The translations under genes were made by a program, and so were the position numbers. The notes under the pieces were generated by a model. It saw nothing but the letters and a program-made list of their open reading frames with translations. It was not told the origin of the DNA and did no database searches. From Bradyrhizobium zhengyangense (GTDB lineage Bacteria > Pseudomonadota > Alphaproteobacteria > Rhizobiales > Xanthobacteraceae), in NCBI RefSeq assembly GCF_022012435.1, contig NZ_JAKLUA010000008.1, positions 62,001 to 126,000 on the forward strand: a stretch of DNA of 64,000 bases, given 5' to 3'. The first letter of the stretch is position 1. Each line of letters opens with the position of its first letter. Positions 1 through 8,819 of this stretch are shown in pieces.

Positions 1-298
1 GTGTAAATGAGAGCACGATCGCGTCCGGCGTCTGCTTGAATTCCTTGATTACCGCCGCGCGCACGAGGCCGGCGAGATCCCCCAGGGGCTTGGTGTCATA
101 AAGCTTCGGAAACAGGACGGTCACCGATGTGAGGCGTCCATTGTGCCAGTTAAAGCCGACCTGCGGCTTGACGCCGGTCAACTGCTCGAGATCGCCTTCG
201 ACCGCCGCGGCCTGACGCATGCCGTCCTTCACGACGGCGACGACATCGCAGGCGGACAACGCAAGGGCGACAACGACGATGACGACGGCTCTGAGCAT
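1..298 (-). CDS. Small lipoprotein, 3' end outside window
   Basis: Reading the minus strand from the ATG at 298 gives at least 99 codons that run off the window edge without a stop. The first residues (MLRAVVIVVVALALSAC) form a short lipoprotein signal peptide ending in a lipobox, so the mature protein should be anchored to a membrane through the cysteine. The following residues (DVVAVVKDGMRQAAAVEGDL and on) are not a family I recognise. The upstream site is weak (GGATCC). The gene is well supported by codon bias and the signal peptide, but its function is unknown. Confidence 0.6.
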   Translation of the reverse strand, partial: MLRAVVIVVVALALSACDVVAVVKDGMRQAAAVEGDLEQLTGVKPQVGFNWHNGRLTSVTVLFPKLYDTKPLGDLAGLVRAAVIKEFKQTPDAIVLSFT

Positions 299-393
299 CG
301 CAGGATCCGGCAAAATTATGCTCTAGGAATGGTTGCATGAATCCTATCATGCAACATGATCCGCGCACCACCGGAAAGAGGCGCTTGCCGCGA

Positions 394-768
394 TCACGGA
401 TCGACCCAGCGCTGCACGGCTTCGGCGGTGTCGGCGGGCGTCGTGTTGAAGCAGATCGCAGCCTGCGGCGCCAGCTGATGGACGAGGTTGAGCACTTTCT
501 CGAACAGCCGTAGCCGCTCCTTCGGCTCGCGCAGGCCCGCGCCGATGACGACGCAGTCGAAGCGCTCGTCGCGCAGCGCCGCCGTCACCGCAGCTTCAGC
601 GGTCGCATCGAGATCAATCAGACAGCTTGTGACCTCGTAGCCGAGGCCGCGCAGGCGCAGGAGCTGCGCTTCGATATAGTTGCGCACGAGCGCGGGCGTG
701 AGCTGCGGAAAGGCGCTGTAATCCGCACTGCCGGGTTCGATGCCGATCGCAAGGATTCGCTTGGCCAT
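394..768 (-). CDS. Conserved-looking hypothetical protein, 124 aa
   Basis: A cytoplasmic-looking protein starting MAKRILAIGIEPG. An ATG at 792 would add eight residues, but the start at 768 has a GAGAA site at a suitable distance, while the upstream ATG has AGG directly against it. A beta-strand/loop opening (RILAIGIEPG) and a later DCVVIGAGLREPKERLRLFE segment suggest a Rossmann-like alpha/beta fold. There is no signal peptide or membrane segment. No catalytic motif is recognisable, so no function is assigned. It stands alone, between the lipoprotein gene and the divergent lysozyme-like gene. Confidence 0.6.
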   Translation of the reverse strand: MAKRILAIGIEPGSADYSAFPQLTPALVRNYIEAQLLRLRGLGYEVTSCLIDLDATAEAAVTAALRDERFDCVVIGAGLREPKERLRLFEKVLNLVHQLAPQAAICFNTTPADTAEAVQRWVDP

Positions 769-1027
769 TGCTAGATTCTCGAGCTGGACCATCCTGATTG
801 CTAACGGACGGCCGCTCGGCCGGTTCCCGCGTTGCGTGTGGGGACGATTGCGTCCTTTGACCGCAACCTTTCGCGCCGCATCTGTAAGTCATTTCACACG
901 CACTCCGGCGATGGCCTGCCACATTTGCCGAACCACACCCAGAGGACGTGCCCGCCCGACGGCAGCACGCGGCTCACGCCTGATTTGCACAACGAACCGA
1001 TATTTCATCAACTCGCGGGAGCAGGAA

Positions 1028-2428
1028 ATGGTGTCATACGAGAGCCTGAAGAGCGGGTATGAGAGCAACTGGGCCAATCTCCAGATCCGGCCCGCACGAC
1101 TTGCCGAGGCCAAGGCAACGGCACGCAAGGCCATCAGCGGCAAGGCGACCTACCAGCAGGTCGAGCGGCTGACCGGCGTGCCCTGGTGCTTCGTCGCGCT
1201 CTGCCACTATCGCGAATCCAATTTCGATTTCGATACCTATCTCGGCAACGGCGAGTCGCTGCATCGCGTGACAAGCCTCGTTCCGAAAGGGCGCGGCCCG
1301 TTCGCCTCGTTTGTCGAAGGCGCCGTGGATGCGCTGAGGATCCAGAACTTCGTCGGCGCGCAGGACTGGTGCATCGCGCGCACCCTGTACCGGCTCGAAT
1401 GCTTCAACGGCCTTGGCTATCACGCCAAGGGCGTCAACTCGCCTTACCTCTACGGCGGCTCGACCCTGTACGGGCAGCCCGAGGCGAGGGCCGGCAAATT
1501 CGTGGCCGACCACGTTTTCGATCCCAACCATATCGATTCCCAGCTCGGCACCGCGGTCATCCTGCACGCGATGATGTCGCAGGATTCCTCGATCAATTTC
1601 GACGACAGCCCGTCCATTGCCCCGCATTCCGAGCCCGACGAGGACGAGACGTCGTCGGTGCTGCTGATGCAGCAGACCCTCAACAGGCTCGGCGCCAAGC
1701 CGCCCCTGGTCGAAGACGGTATCAGCGGACCGAAGACCAAGGCGGCGGTTTCGCTGTTCCAGCAGCAGAACGGCCTGCAGGACACCGGCTTGCTCGACGG
1801 GACCACGATCGCAGCCGTCACGCGCGCAGGGATACAACCGGTCCAGATGCCCACCGTCGATCTGTCCCAGATCCTGTCGCGCCTGGAGAGTCTTGGGCAA
1901 TTGCTGCAAGGCGGAGGCGCGACCAAGGGAGGCACGACGTCAGGAAATGTCATATCCGGAGGGACGACAGTGGCCAACGATCCGATCGGCCTGCTCGAAC
2001 GGCTTCTGGCTCTCGCCAACAACGCAGTCCCGACGACTGGACCAACCACACCAGGCGCCCCTGCACCCGCACCTGCCGATCAACTGAAACCGATCGTCGA
2101 CCTGCTGAGCACCCTTCTCAACAAGGACGGCAAGCCCGTGCTCGGCCAGGTCAACGGTGCGCTTGGCGAGACCATCGGCAAGATGCTCGACGGCAAGAAG
2201 ACGGCGCTCGGTATCGGCGGCTCGCTCATCACCGCGCTGCTTTCCGCGGTGACCGCAAGCCCCAATGCGGGAGGTCTTGCGGGGCTGTTGGGAACGATCG
2301 CGAGTGCGGTGCCGGGCCTGAGCCAATTCGCGCTCCCGATCTCGCTCGCGCTGACCGCGTGGGGCGTGCTCGGCAAGATGGAGAAATGGGCCCAGGGCAC
2401 CGCGCCGCCGCCCAAGGTGACGACCTGA
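1028..2428 (+). CDS. Lysozyme-like protein with peptidoglycan-binding domain and hydrophobic tail
   Basis: A 466-aa protein, probably a cell-wall hydrolase. Residues about 35-190 look lysozyme-like (VPWCFVALCHYRES, with Glu63 as a possible catalytic acid, and an FNGLGYHAKG segment). Residues about 212-268 are a PG_binding_1 domain (LLMQQTLNRLG ... DGISGPKTKAAV ... FQQQNGL). A Gly/Thr/Ala/Pro-rich linker follows, then a C-terminal region with hydrophobic stretches (about 390-455) that resembles a holin-like membrane module. The start MVSYESLKSG at 1028 is preceded by GGGAGCAGGAA. The reading frame stays open upstream to 740, but that part lacks protein-like composition and a good site. No signal peptide is visible, so the export route is unclear. 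The domain assignments are recognition by eye; the tail function is inference. Confidence 0.75.
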   Translation: MVSYESLKSGYESNWANLQIRPARLAEAKATARKAISGKATYQQVERLTGVPWCFVALCHYRESNFDFDTYLGNGESLHRVTSLVPKGRGPFASFVEGAVDALRIQNFVGAQDWCIARTLYRLECFNGLGYHAKGVNSPYLYGGSTLYGQPEARAGKFVADHVFDPNHIDSQLGTAVILHAMMSQDSSINFDDSPSIAPHSEPDEDETSSVLLMQQTLNRLGAKPPLVEDGISGPKTKAAVSLFQQQNGLQDTGLLDGTTIAAVTRAGIQPVQMPTVDLSQILSRLESLGQLLQGGGATKGGTTSGNVISGGTTVANDPIGLLERLLALANNAVPTTGPTTPGAPAPAPADQLKPIVDLLSTLLNKDGKPVLGQVNGALGETIGKMLDGKKTALGIGGSLITALLSAVTASPNAGGLAGLLGTIASAVPGLSQFALPISLALTAWGVLGKMEKWAQGTAPPPKVTT

Positions 2429-2478
2429 AGCGCGATGAGATTGGGATGAATCGTCGTCGCGCTTTGGGTTGTTGTTCA

Positions 2479-2552
2479 AGCATGATCTCCGCGCAAACGC
2501 GTTCCGCGTTTGTCGCGAGGGAAAACCGCTGCGCACTTTTCCGGATCATGCT
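2479..2552. repeat. Palindromic repeat, GATCATGCT family, copy 1
   Basis: The arms AGCATGATC (2479-2487) and GATCATGCT (2544-2552) are inverted. An inner CAAACGCG/CGCGTTTG hairpin and a GGAAAACCGCTGCGCACTTT core lie between them. A second copy with the same ends and the same core is at 21919-21967. It lies between the convergent lysozyme-like gene and the sigma-factor gene, so it may also act in transcription termination. Confidence 0.7.
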
Positions 2553-2561
2553 CTGGATAGT

Positions 2562-3833
2562 CTAAGCGTCGAGGGCGGCGGCGCGGCGCCGCATCAGCAC
2601 ACGCTCGCGTCCGTTGGTCGCAAGATGCGCGGCGGCTTCGAAAGCCTGCCGCGCTTCTGCGAGCCGTCCAAGCTTTTGCAGCAGGTCGCCGCGAACCGCC
2701 GGCAGATGATGATAGGTCGCCAGCGCCGGCTCGCCAGCGACTGCGTCCAGCAGGTCGAGGCCGGCTTGCGGCCCCTCGGCCATGCCGACCGCAACCGCAC
2801 GGTTGAGCTCAATGATCGGCGAGCGCACCAGCAGTGCCAGCTCGGCGTAAAGCTGTGCAATGCGCTGCCAGTTGGTCGCTGCGGCAGTCTCCGCTCTGGC
2901 GTGGCACGCCGCAATCGCGGCCTGGAGCGCGTAGAATCCACCGGCGCCTCCGAGGTCGCCGGCGCGTTCGAGCGAATGCAGGCCGCTGCGGATCTGCAAC
3001 CAGTCCCAGAGCGCGCGATCCTGATCCATCAGCAGAACGGGATCACCGTTCGCATCGGTCCGCGCACGGGCCCGCGAGGCATTCAAATCCATCAGGGCGA
3101 CAAGGCCGTGCACCTCCGGCTCGTCCGGGGCGAGACCCGCGAGCACCCGCCCCATGCGCAGCGCCTCGTCGCAGAGCTGCGGACGCAGCCATTCCTCGCC
3201 ATGCGCCGCGAGATAGCCCTCGTTGAAGATCAGGTAGACGACCTCGAGCACCGAGGCGAGACGCTCCGAGAGAGCCTCACCTGATGGCGTCTCATAGGCG
3301 AGACCGGAATTCGACAGCGACCGCTTGGCGCGAAGGATACGCTGGGAGATGGTGGCTTCGGGCACGAGATAGGCGCGCGCGATCTCGGACGTGGTCAAGC
3401 CGCAGATCATGCGCAGCGCCAGTGCCGCGCGCGCCTCGCGCGACAGGATCGGATGACAAGCCGTGAAGATCAGCCGCAGCAACTCATCGCCGATGTCGTC
3501 GTCGAGCGCGGCATCGAAATCGGGCACGATCCCCTGCTCCTGCAACATGTCCCGCGCCAGCATGTCGTGCTTGTCGCTCAGCATCCTGCCGCGGCGCAGA
3601 TGATCGAGCGCACGGCGCCTCGCGGTCGTCATCAGCCAGGCGCCGGGATTATCCGGGACACCGGTGGCGGGCCACGCTTCCAGCGCCGCCACCAGCGCGT
3701 CCTGGGTCAGCTCTTCAGCAAGCGGCACGTCGCGCAACATCCGCGACAGCGTCGCGATCAGCCGCGGCTGCACGATGCGCCAGGTTGCGTGAATCGTGGC
3801 ACGGACGGCTTGATCGATGTCGGCGGCCGTCAT
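2562..3833 (-). CDS. ECF sigma factor, ECF42-like, with C-terminal helical repeat domain
   Basis: A 423-aa RNA polymerase sigma factor. Region 2 is at about residues 20-85 (LAEELTQDALVAALEAWP, then ARRRALDHLRRGR). Region 4 follows at about 135-175 (GLTTSEIARAYLVPEATISQRILRAKRSL). The remaining 240 residues are an alpha-helical, TPR-like extension. That architecture, more than twice the length of an ordinary ECF sigma factor, is the hallmark of the ECF42 group, which has no anti-sigma factor and travels with DGPF/YCII proteins. The gene 31 bp upstream is exactly such a protein, so the two probably form an operon. The targets are unknown from this sequence. Confidence 0.9.
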   Translation of the reverse strand: MTAADIDQAVRATIHATWRIVQPRLIATLSRMLRDVPLAEELTQDALVAALEAWPATGVPDNPGAWLMTTARRRALDHLRRGRMLSDKHDMLARDMLQEQGIVPDFDAALDDDIGDELLRLIFTACHPILSREARAALALRMICGLTTSEIARAYLVPEATISQRILRAKRSLSNSGLAYETPSGEALSERLASVLEVVYLIFNEGYLAAHGEEWLRPQLCDEALRMGRVLAGLAPDEPEVHGLVALMDLNASRARARTDANGDPVLLMDQDRALWDWLQIRSGLHSLERAGDLGGAGGFYALQAAIAACHARAETAAATNWQRIAQLYAELALLVRSPIIELNRAVAVGMAEGPQAGLDLLDAVAGEPALATYHHLPAVRGDLLQKLGRLAEARQAFEAAAHLATNGRERVLMRRRAAALDA

Positions 3834-3864
3834 CGCCGCCGACCGGGTGGCGCGCAGGTGGCCA

Positions 3865-4272
3865 TCAGGCGTGAGCGGCTACGGCCGATTTGGCATCAAC
3901 CTCGCAGGCCCCGTCCACGCCCGGCGTGGCGAACGCCCGCAATTCGCAGGTCCCGTCCCAGCCCGGCATGTGATCGAGGTGCAGCTGCATGAATTCCTTG
4001 GCCATGGCCAGGGCCTCCGCCTTGTCGCGCAGCTCGAAAATGGCGTAGCCGCCGATCACTTCCTTGGCCTCGATAAAAGGGCCATCGATCACGCTGAGCT
4101 CGCCGTCGACGATGCGCACGCGGGCGCCGGTCGCAAGCGGCATCAGCCCGCCATTGTCGATCATCCGGCCGGCCTTGATTTCCCGCTCGGATATTTTCTG
4201 CATGGCCTCCATCAGCGCGGGGCTCGGGCCTTTCATGGGCTGACTGGAGGTGACGATGTACATGAACCGCAT
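3865..4272 (-). CDS. YCII/DGPF-domain protein, partner of ECF42 sigma factor
   Basis: A 135-aa protein of the YCII-related (DGPF) family. The signature is visible as VIDGPFIEAKEVIGGYAIFE at about residues 60-80, and the N-terminus MRFMYIVTSS is typical. The start has a clear AGGAG site seven bases upstream. The tail beyond about residue 112 is Ala/Val rich and probably unstructured. The gene lies directly upstream of the sigma-factor gene, and such pairs are conserved across many bacteria. DGPF proteins are thought to be targets or partners of ECF42 sigma factors; their biochemical role is not established. Confidence 0.9.
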   Translation of the reverse strand: MRFMYIVTSSQPMKGPSPALMEAMQKISEREIKAGRMIDNGGLMPLATGARVRIVDGELSVIDGPFIEAKEVIGGYAIFELRDKAEALAMAKEFMQLHLDHMPGWDGTCELRAFATPGVDGACEVDAKSAVAAHA

Positions 4273-4397
4273 GCAAAACTCCTGATAAGGCGAGACACGG
4301 CCGGGCCGGCCGCGCGATCAGCTCGCTATCCAGATGACGATCCAGCCGGTGCCGGATCGACATGAGCCCCAGAAAAATTGCGGGACCGGACGGGCCC

Positions 4398-5090
4398 CTA
4401 TTGGCGCAGCATGATCAAGGGGTCGGCCGTATCGGGAACCCGCCGCCATTGTGCATTGTCGTCGGCCTCGAACTGCCAGACCTCGCCTGATTTCGACATC
4501 AGGATGATCTGGCCGCGCTCGAGCCGCCATTGCGTCGGATTGAACTGGGTGATGGCCGCGTCGCATTTCGGCTTGAGGAAAACCTGGAAATTGTCCTGGT
4601 CGGCTTCCGTGTTGGTCAGCGTTATCCCGCAGATCGGCTGGCCATTGCCCCGGACCATCGCCCAGTCGCCGATCATCTGGTCCATCGACTTGGCCATGGA
4701 GCGGGCGGCAGCGAGGTCCTGCAGGATGTAGACGCCCTCGCCCTGTCGGAGCCCTTCGAAGATACCGGCCTCGACCTCGGTGAAGTCGATCACGGATTCA
4801 CCTGATGCATCCTGCAAGCGGACGATATCCAGGCCCTTGACGCTCCAGGCGACGATGTCCTTGGTGAAGGGCAGCGCGGCCTTGCAGGCCGGCTCAAGCT
4901 CGAGCTTGAACCCCTGTCCCGCGGCGTCGCCCTTCATCGTGACGACGCAGGTCTTGCTGCGTTCGGTGGTCGAGAGCTCCCACTGCCCGACCATCTCCTT
5001 TTTCAGGGTCGTCGCGTCCTGCGCATGCGCGATGCCGATCGCGGCCATGCCGGCCGCGACGGCGAATGCAACGACCCTGAGAATTTGCAT
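4398..5090 (-). CDS. Secreted protein with two AprI/Inh (Omp19-like) domains
   Basis: A 230-aa exported protein with a signal peptide (MQILRVVAFAVAAGMAAIGIAHA, cleaved before QDATT). Two tandem copies of a small beta-barrel domain resembling the AprI/Inh metalloprotease inhibitor family follow. The first starts at MVGQWELSTTERSKTCVVTM and the second at MIGDWAMVRGNGQPICGITL, each with a pair of cysteines able to form a disulfide. The ATG overlaps the stop of the preceding dehydrogenase gene by one base (TGATG), so it is translationally coupled to that operon. Calling it an inhibitor is a family inference. The link with the transporter genes is not obvious. Confidence 0.75.
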   Translation of the reverse strand: MQILRVVAFAVAAGMAAIGIAHAQDATTLKKEMVGQWELSTTERSKTCVVTMKGDAAGQGFKLELEPACKAALPFTKDIVAWSVKGLDIVRLQDASGESVIDFTEVEAGIFEGLRQGEGVYILQDLAAARSMAKSMDQMIGDWAMVRGNGQPICGITLTNTEADQDNFQVFLKPKCDAAITQFNPTQWRLERGQIILMSKSGEVWQFEADDNAQWRRVPDTADPLIMLRQ

Positions 5091-6079
5091 CAGCGCCCCT
5101 TGAACGGCGTCTCGGCCACCGGCGTCAGCGGCGGCTTGCCGGAGAACCATGATTTGAGGTTGTCGACCACGAGCTGGTCCATGGCGTTGCGCGTCACCAC
5201 CGAGGCCGAACCGATATGCGGCAGCAACACGACGTTCTGCATGGCCTTGAGCTCGTCAGGCACGTTCGGCTCGGCGGCAAATACATCGAGACCGGCGGCG
5301 AGGATGGTGCCTGATTTCAGCGCCTGGACCAGTGCCTGCTCGTCGACGACGGAACCGCGGGCGACGTTGACCAGCACGCCGCGCGGGCCGAGCGCCTTCA
5401 GCACCTCCGCATTGATCATCTTGTCGGTAGCAGCGCCGCCGGGCACGATCACGACAAGCGTGTCCACGGCCTTCGCCATTTCGATCAGGTCAGGGTAGTG
5501 CTTGTAGGAGACGTCCTTGGACGGATTGCGGGAGTGATAGACCACCGGCACCAGCGAGGCATCGAGCCGGCGCGCGATGGCCTGCCCGATCCGGCCCATG
5601 CCGACGATGCCGACCTTGCGGTCGCGCAGCGAGCCGACGCTGAGCGGATAGTTCTGCGTCTGCCAGAGACCCGAGCGCACATAGCGATCGGCCTTGATGA
5701 ATTCGCGCACAGTGGAGATCAGAAGGCCCATCGCGACGTCGGCGACTTCCTCGGTCAGCACGTCGGGCGTGTTGGTGACGATGATGTCGTGCTCGGCCGC
5801 GTATTTGGCGTCGATATGGTCGTAGCCGACGCCGAAGCTCGCCACCATCTCGATCTTGGGCAGCTGCGACAGCGAATCCTTGTCGGCGCGGACGGTGTGA
5901 TAGGTCACGGCGACGCCGCGGATCTTGTCGCGGATCGCCGGCGTCAGCCGCTCGAGGTCACCGCGCGTCTCGGCCTTGTGCACGACGAAATGATCGGAAA
6001 ACCCGTTCTCGAGGATCGGCCGCGCCGGCCCATAGATCAAAAGATCGATCTTGTCGGACGAAATCGAACCGGTAGACAT
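5090..6079 (-). CDS. D-isomer specific 2-hydroxyacid dehydrogenase (glyoxylate/hydroxypyruvate reductase-like)
   Basis: A 329-aa NAD(P)-dependent enzyme reducing 2-oxo acids to D-2-hydroxy acids. The nucleotide-binding loop GMGRIG is at residues 160-165. The catalytic triad is complete: Arg241 in NVARGSVVDE, Glu270 in FAAEP, and His288 in LLPHIGSA. Length and motif spacing match the GhrB/hydroxypyruvate reductase group, but the exact substrate cannot be read from sequence. Its start overlaps the upstream permease stop by one base and its stop overlaps the Inh-protein start by one base, so the genes form one unit with the NMT1-type transporter. Confidence 0.9.
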   Translation of the reverse strand: MSTGSISSDKIDLLIYGPARPILENGFSDHFVVHKAETRGDLERLTPAIRDKIRGVAVTYHTVRADKDSLSQLPKIEMVASFGVGYDHIDAKYAAEHDIIVTNTPDVLTEEVADVAMGLLISTVREFIKADRYVRSGLWQTQNYPLSVGSLRDRKVGIVGMGRIGQAIARRLDASLVPVVYHSRNPSKDVSYKHYPDLIEMAKAVDTLVVIVPGGAATDKMINAEVLKALGPRGVLVNVARGSVVDEQALVQALKSGTILAAGLDVFAAEPNVPDELKAMQNVVLLPHIGSASVVTRNAMDQLVVDNLKSWFSGKPPLTPVAETPFKGR

Positions 6080-6897
6080 CAGTTTTCCTTTCCAAGCGCG
6101 CTCTCATGCCAGCGCCGTAAAACGAGGTGGGAAATTAGCGCCAGCACCCCATAGATGACAATCCCGGCCAGCGACAACAACAGCAGCGCTGCGAACATGC
6201 GGGGTATGTTCAAGCGATAGCCCGACTCGGCGATCCTGTAGGCAAGGCCCGAGCCGGCACCCGCCGTTCCCGCAGCGATCTCGGCGACGACGGCGCCGAT
6301 CAACGACAAGCCGCCAGCGATGCGCAGGCCGCCCAAAATATAGGGCAATGCTGCGGGCAGTTTCAGGAAACGCAGGGTTTGGGGCTTGGATGCGCCATAA
6401 AGCTGGAACAGGCCGGCGAGATTGCGGTCAACCGAATTGAGCCCGAGCGTGGTGTTGGACAGCACCGGGAAGAAGGCGACGATGAAGGCGCAGACGACGA
6501 CGGCAGTCTGCTGCTCCAGATAGATCAGCAGCAGCGGCGCGATCGCGATGACAGGCGTCACCTGCAGCACGACGGCATAGGGGAACAGCGAATATTCCAC
6601 CCATTTCGACTGGTTGAACAACAGCGCCAGCGCGATGCCGCCGATGCTTGCGGCGACAAAACCTTCCAGCGTCGTCAGCAGCGTGGCGGCGAGCGATTGT
6701 GACAACACCGCCCAGTCCTTGATCAGCGTCAGGAAGATCGCTGACGGCGCCGGCAACACGTAAGGCGGAATCTCCCTGATGCGAACCACGAGCTCCCAGA
6801 CGGCAAGGCCCGCCGCGAACACGATGATGGGCAGCACGAAGCGCACCGCGCTTTGCGCGCCCGACGGCTTTGCGGGGACCGGGGCTTGCGCGTTCAC
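6079..6897 (-). CDS. ABC transporter permease, SsuC/TauC/ThiX-like
   Basis: A 272-aa inner-membrane permease with about six hydrophobic helices. It carries the BPD_transp_1 cytoplasmic loop region (FLKLPAALPYILGGLRIAGG) that docks to the ATPase. The start is a GTG at 6897 inside the end of the ATPase gene (GTGA overlap of four bases); the longer open frame to 7131 only shadows the ATPase gene. The family serves NMT1/SsuA-type importers for sulfonates, pyrimidine precursors and similar small molecules. The substrate here is not determined. Confidence 0.9.
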   Translation of the reverse strand: MNAQAPVPAKPSGAQSAVRFVLPIIVFAAGLAVWELVVRIREIPPYVLPAPSAIFLTLIKDWAVLSQSLAATLLTTLEGFVAASIGGIALALLFNQSKWVEYSLFPYAVVLQVTPVIAIAPLLLIYLEQQTAVVVCAFIVAFFPVLSNTTLGLNSVDRNLAGLFQLYGASKPQTLRFLKLPAALPYILGGLRIAGGLSLIGAVVAEIAAGTAGAGSGLAYRIAESGYRLNIPRMFAALLLLSLAGIVIYGVLALISHLVLRRWHESALGKEN

Positions 6898-7724
6898 AGC
6901 GTCGACTGCCCTGAATAAGACGGCGCGAGCGCGGCCGAGACGCGCCGGCAATAATCCGAGTACGCCGCCGAGGTGCGAAACTCCTCGCCGCGCGGCTCGA
7001 CCGTTTCGATGCGGATATCGGCCTGGATGCGGCCGGGCCGCGCCGTCATGACCACGACGCGCTGCGACAGGTAGACGGATTCGAACACCGAATGGGTGAC
7101 GAAGATGACGGTCTTGCCAAGGCTGCGCCACAGCGCCAGCAGATCGTTGTTGAGGCGGAAGCGCGTGATTTCGTCGAGCGCGGCGAACGGCTCATCCATG
7201 AGCAGGATGTCAGGATCGGTGACGAGCGCGCGGGCGAGCGAGACCCGCATCTTCATGCCGCCGGACAATTCGCGCGGAAACGCATCGGCGAAGTCGGCAA
7301 GCCCGACGCTCGCGAGCGCCGCATCGGCGCGTGCCCGCCCTTCGGCCTTCGCGATGCCGCCAAGCTTCAGCGGCAGCCGCACGTTCTCGCGCACGCTACT
7401 CCACGGCATCAGGGTCGGCTCCTGGAACACGAAGCCGATGCCATGACCTTGACGAATATGGCCAATTTGCACCTCGCCCTCGTGGCGCGACACCCGCACT
7501 GTGCCCGATGATGCTTGGCTGAGCCCTGCAATCAGCCGCAGCGCCGTCGATTTGCCGCAGCCCGAGGGCCCGAGCAGCGAGATGAACTCGCCTTTGCGGA
7601 CCGCGAGATCGAGCGGACCGAGCGCCATGACGCCGGTGTCGTAGACCTTCGTCACGCCGCGCAGGCTGACGGCAAGCGCCGTCAGGCTGGCCTCGACCGT
7701 GGATGAAGGCTTGGCTGACGACAT
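6894..7724 (-). CDS. ABC transporter ATP-binding protein, SsuB/TauB-like
   Basis: A 276-aa ATPase with all core motifs in order: Walker A GPSGCGKST, Q-loop VFQEPTLMPW, signature LSGGMKMRVSLARAL, Walker B ILLMDEPFAALDE and the H-loop VTHS. The ATG at 7724 is used here; a TTG at 7727 would add one residue. It sits 11 bp downstream of the binding-protein gene and overlaps the permease start by four bases, so the three genes encode one importer. The family is nitrate/sulfonate/taurine/HMP-precursor type. Confidence 0.9.
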   Translation of the reverse strand: MSSAKPSSTVEASLTALAVSLRGVTKVYDTGVMALGPLDLAVRKGEFISLLGPSGCGKSTALRLIAGLSQASSGTVRVSRHEGEVQIGHIRQGHGIGFVFQEPTLMPWSSVRENVRLPLKLGGIAKAEGRARADAALASVGLADFADAFPRELSGGMKMRVSLARALVTDPDILLMDEPFAALDEITRFRLNNDLLALWRSLGKTVIFVTHSVFESVYLSQRVVVMTARPGRIQADIRIETVEPRGEEFRTSAAYSDYCRRVSAALAPSYSGQSTL

Positions 7725-7735
7725 CAACGCTGGCG

Positions 7736-8758
7736 TTACGGCTTGGCGGGGCGCAGCTCGACGCCGACGCCCTTGTTGACGAAGCGCAACGTGTAGGACT
7801 TGCGGAAGTCGAGATCGCCCTTCACCACGCCGGCCTTCACCATCTTGTTGAAGAAGGACGTGTAGCGCTCGTCGCTCATCGCGCCGATGCCGCCCTTCAC
7901 GCTGTCGCCGGAATCGACGATGCCGTACTCCTTCATCTTGGCGACGGAATAGGCGAGCAGATCGTCGGTCATTTCAGGATTGAGCTTCTTGATCATGGCA
8001 TTGCCGGCGGAATTGTCGCCATAGATGTAATTGTACCAGCCGACGATCGAGGCATCGACGAAGCGCTGCACCAGGTCCGGCTTCTTCTCGACGATGTCGC
8101 GGCGGGTCTCGATCAGCGTCGAATAGGTGTTGAAGCCTGCATCGGCGAGCAGGATGACGTTGGGCTTGAAGCCGCCGGCTTTCTCGACCGCGAAGGGCTC
8201 TGATGTAACGTAGCCCTGCATCGCGCTCTTGGGATTGGCGATGAAGGGCTGCGGATTGAAATTATAGGGGCGGACGTTCTTCTCGCTGAAGCCGTATTCG
8301 GACTTGAGCCACTGGAAATAGCTGGACATGCCCTCCTTGGAAACGAACAGCGTCAGCGGCTTGAGGTCCTCAAGCTTGGCGACCTTCGCGTCGGGCTGCG
8401 ACAGCAGCACCTGCGGGTCCTTCTGGAACATCGCGGCGATCGTCACCACGGGAACGTTGTTGGCGACCGCGTCGAACGACATCAGCGTGTTCGCAGCCAT
8501 GAAGAAATCGATCTTGCCGGCGACCAACAGCATCCGGTTGTTCTCGTTCGGCCCGCCCGGCACGATGCTGACATCGAGCCCGTACTTCTTGTAGGTGCCG
8601 TCTGCGACCGCCTGGAAGAAGCCGCCATGCTCGGCCTCGGCGACCCAATTGGTGCCGAAGGTGACCTTGTCCAGGGTCTCGCTGCGCGCCGGCAGGATCG
8701 ATACCACAGAGGCCAGCAAGCCCGCCATTAACGCTCGCCGCAGATGAGAGGGGCTCAT
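7736..8758 (-). CDS. NMT1/THI5-like ABC transporter substrate-binding protein
   Basis: A 340-aa periplasmic solute-binding protein. The start MSPSHLRRALMAG at 8758 follows GGAGTG at good spacing, and residues 1-26 form a signal peptide ending ILPARSE. The mature N-terminus (VTFGTNWVAEAEHGGFFQAV ...) is typical of the NMT1/THI5 group (PF09084-type), which includes ThiY and SsuA/TauA-like proteins. It is the first gene of the minus-strand operon with ATPase, permease, dehydrogenase and Inh protein. No TPP riboswitch is visible upstream, so a thiamine-precursor role is possible but not indicated. Confidence 0.88.
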   Translation of the reverse strand: MSPSHLRRALMAGLLASVVSILPARSETLDKVTFGTNWVAEAEHGGFFQAVADGTYKKYGLDVSIVPGGPNENNRMLLVAGKIDFFMAANTLMSFDAVANNVPVVTIAAMFQKDPQVLLSQPDAKVAKLEDLKPLTLFVSKEGMSSYFQWLKSEYGFSEKNVRPYNFNPQPFIANPKSAMQGYVTSEPFAVEKAGGFKPNVILLADAGFNTYSTLIETRRDIVEKKPDLVQRFVDASIVGWYNYIYGDNSAGNAMIKKLNPEMTDDLLAYSVAKMKEYGIVDSGDSVKGGIGAMSDERYTSFFNKMVKAGVVKGDLDFRKSYTLRFVNKGVGVELRPAKP

Positions 8759-8819
8759 GAATGCACTCCGTCGATCGCTTCTAGCCGATGTGACAACAAC
8801 ACGATAGAACCGCAACACA

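Noticed and set aside
740..1027. N-terminal extension of the lysozyme-like gene to 740
   Set aside because: Composition is Arg/Thr-rich and unlike a protein, part overlaps the divergent gene at 394-768, and a good start exists at 1028.
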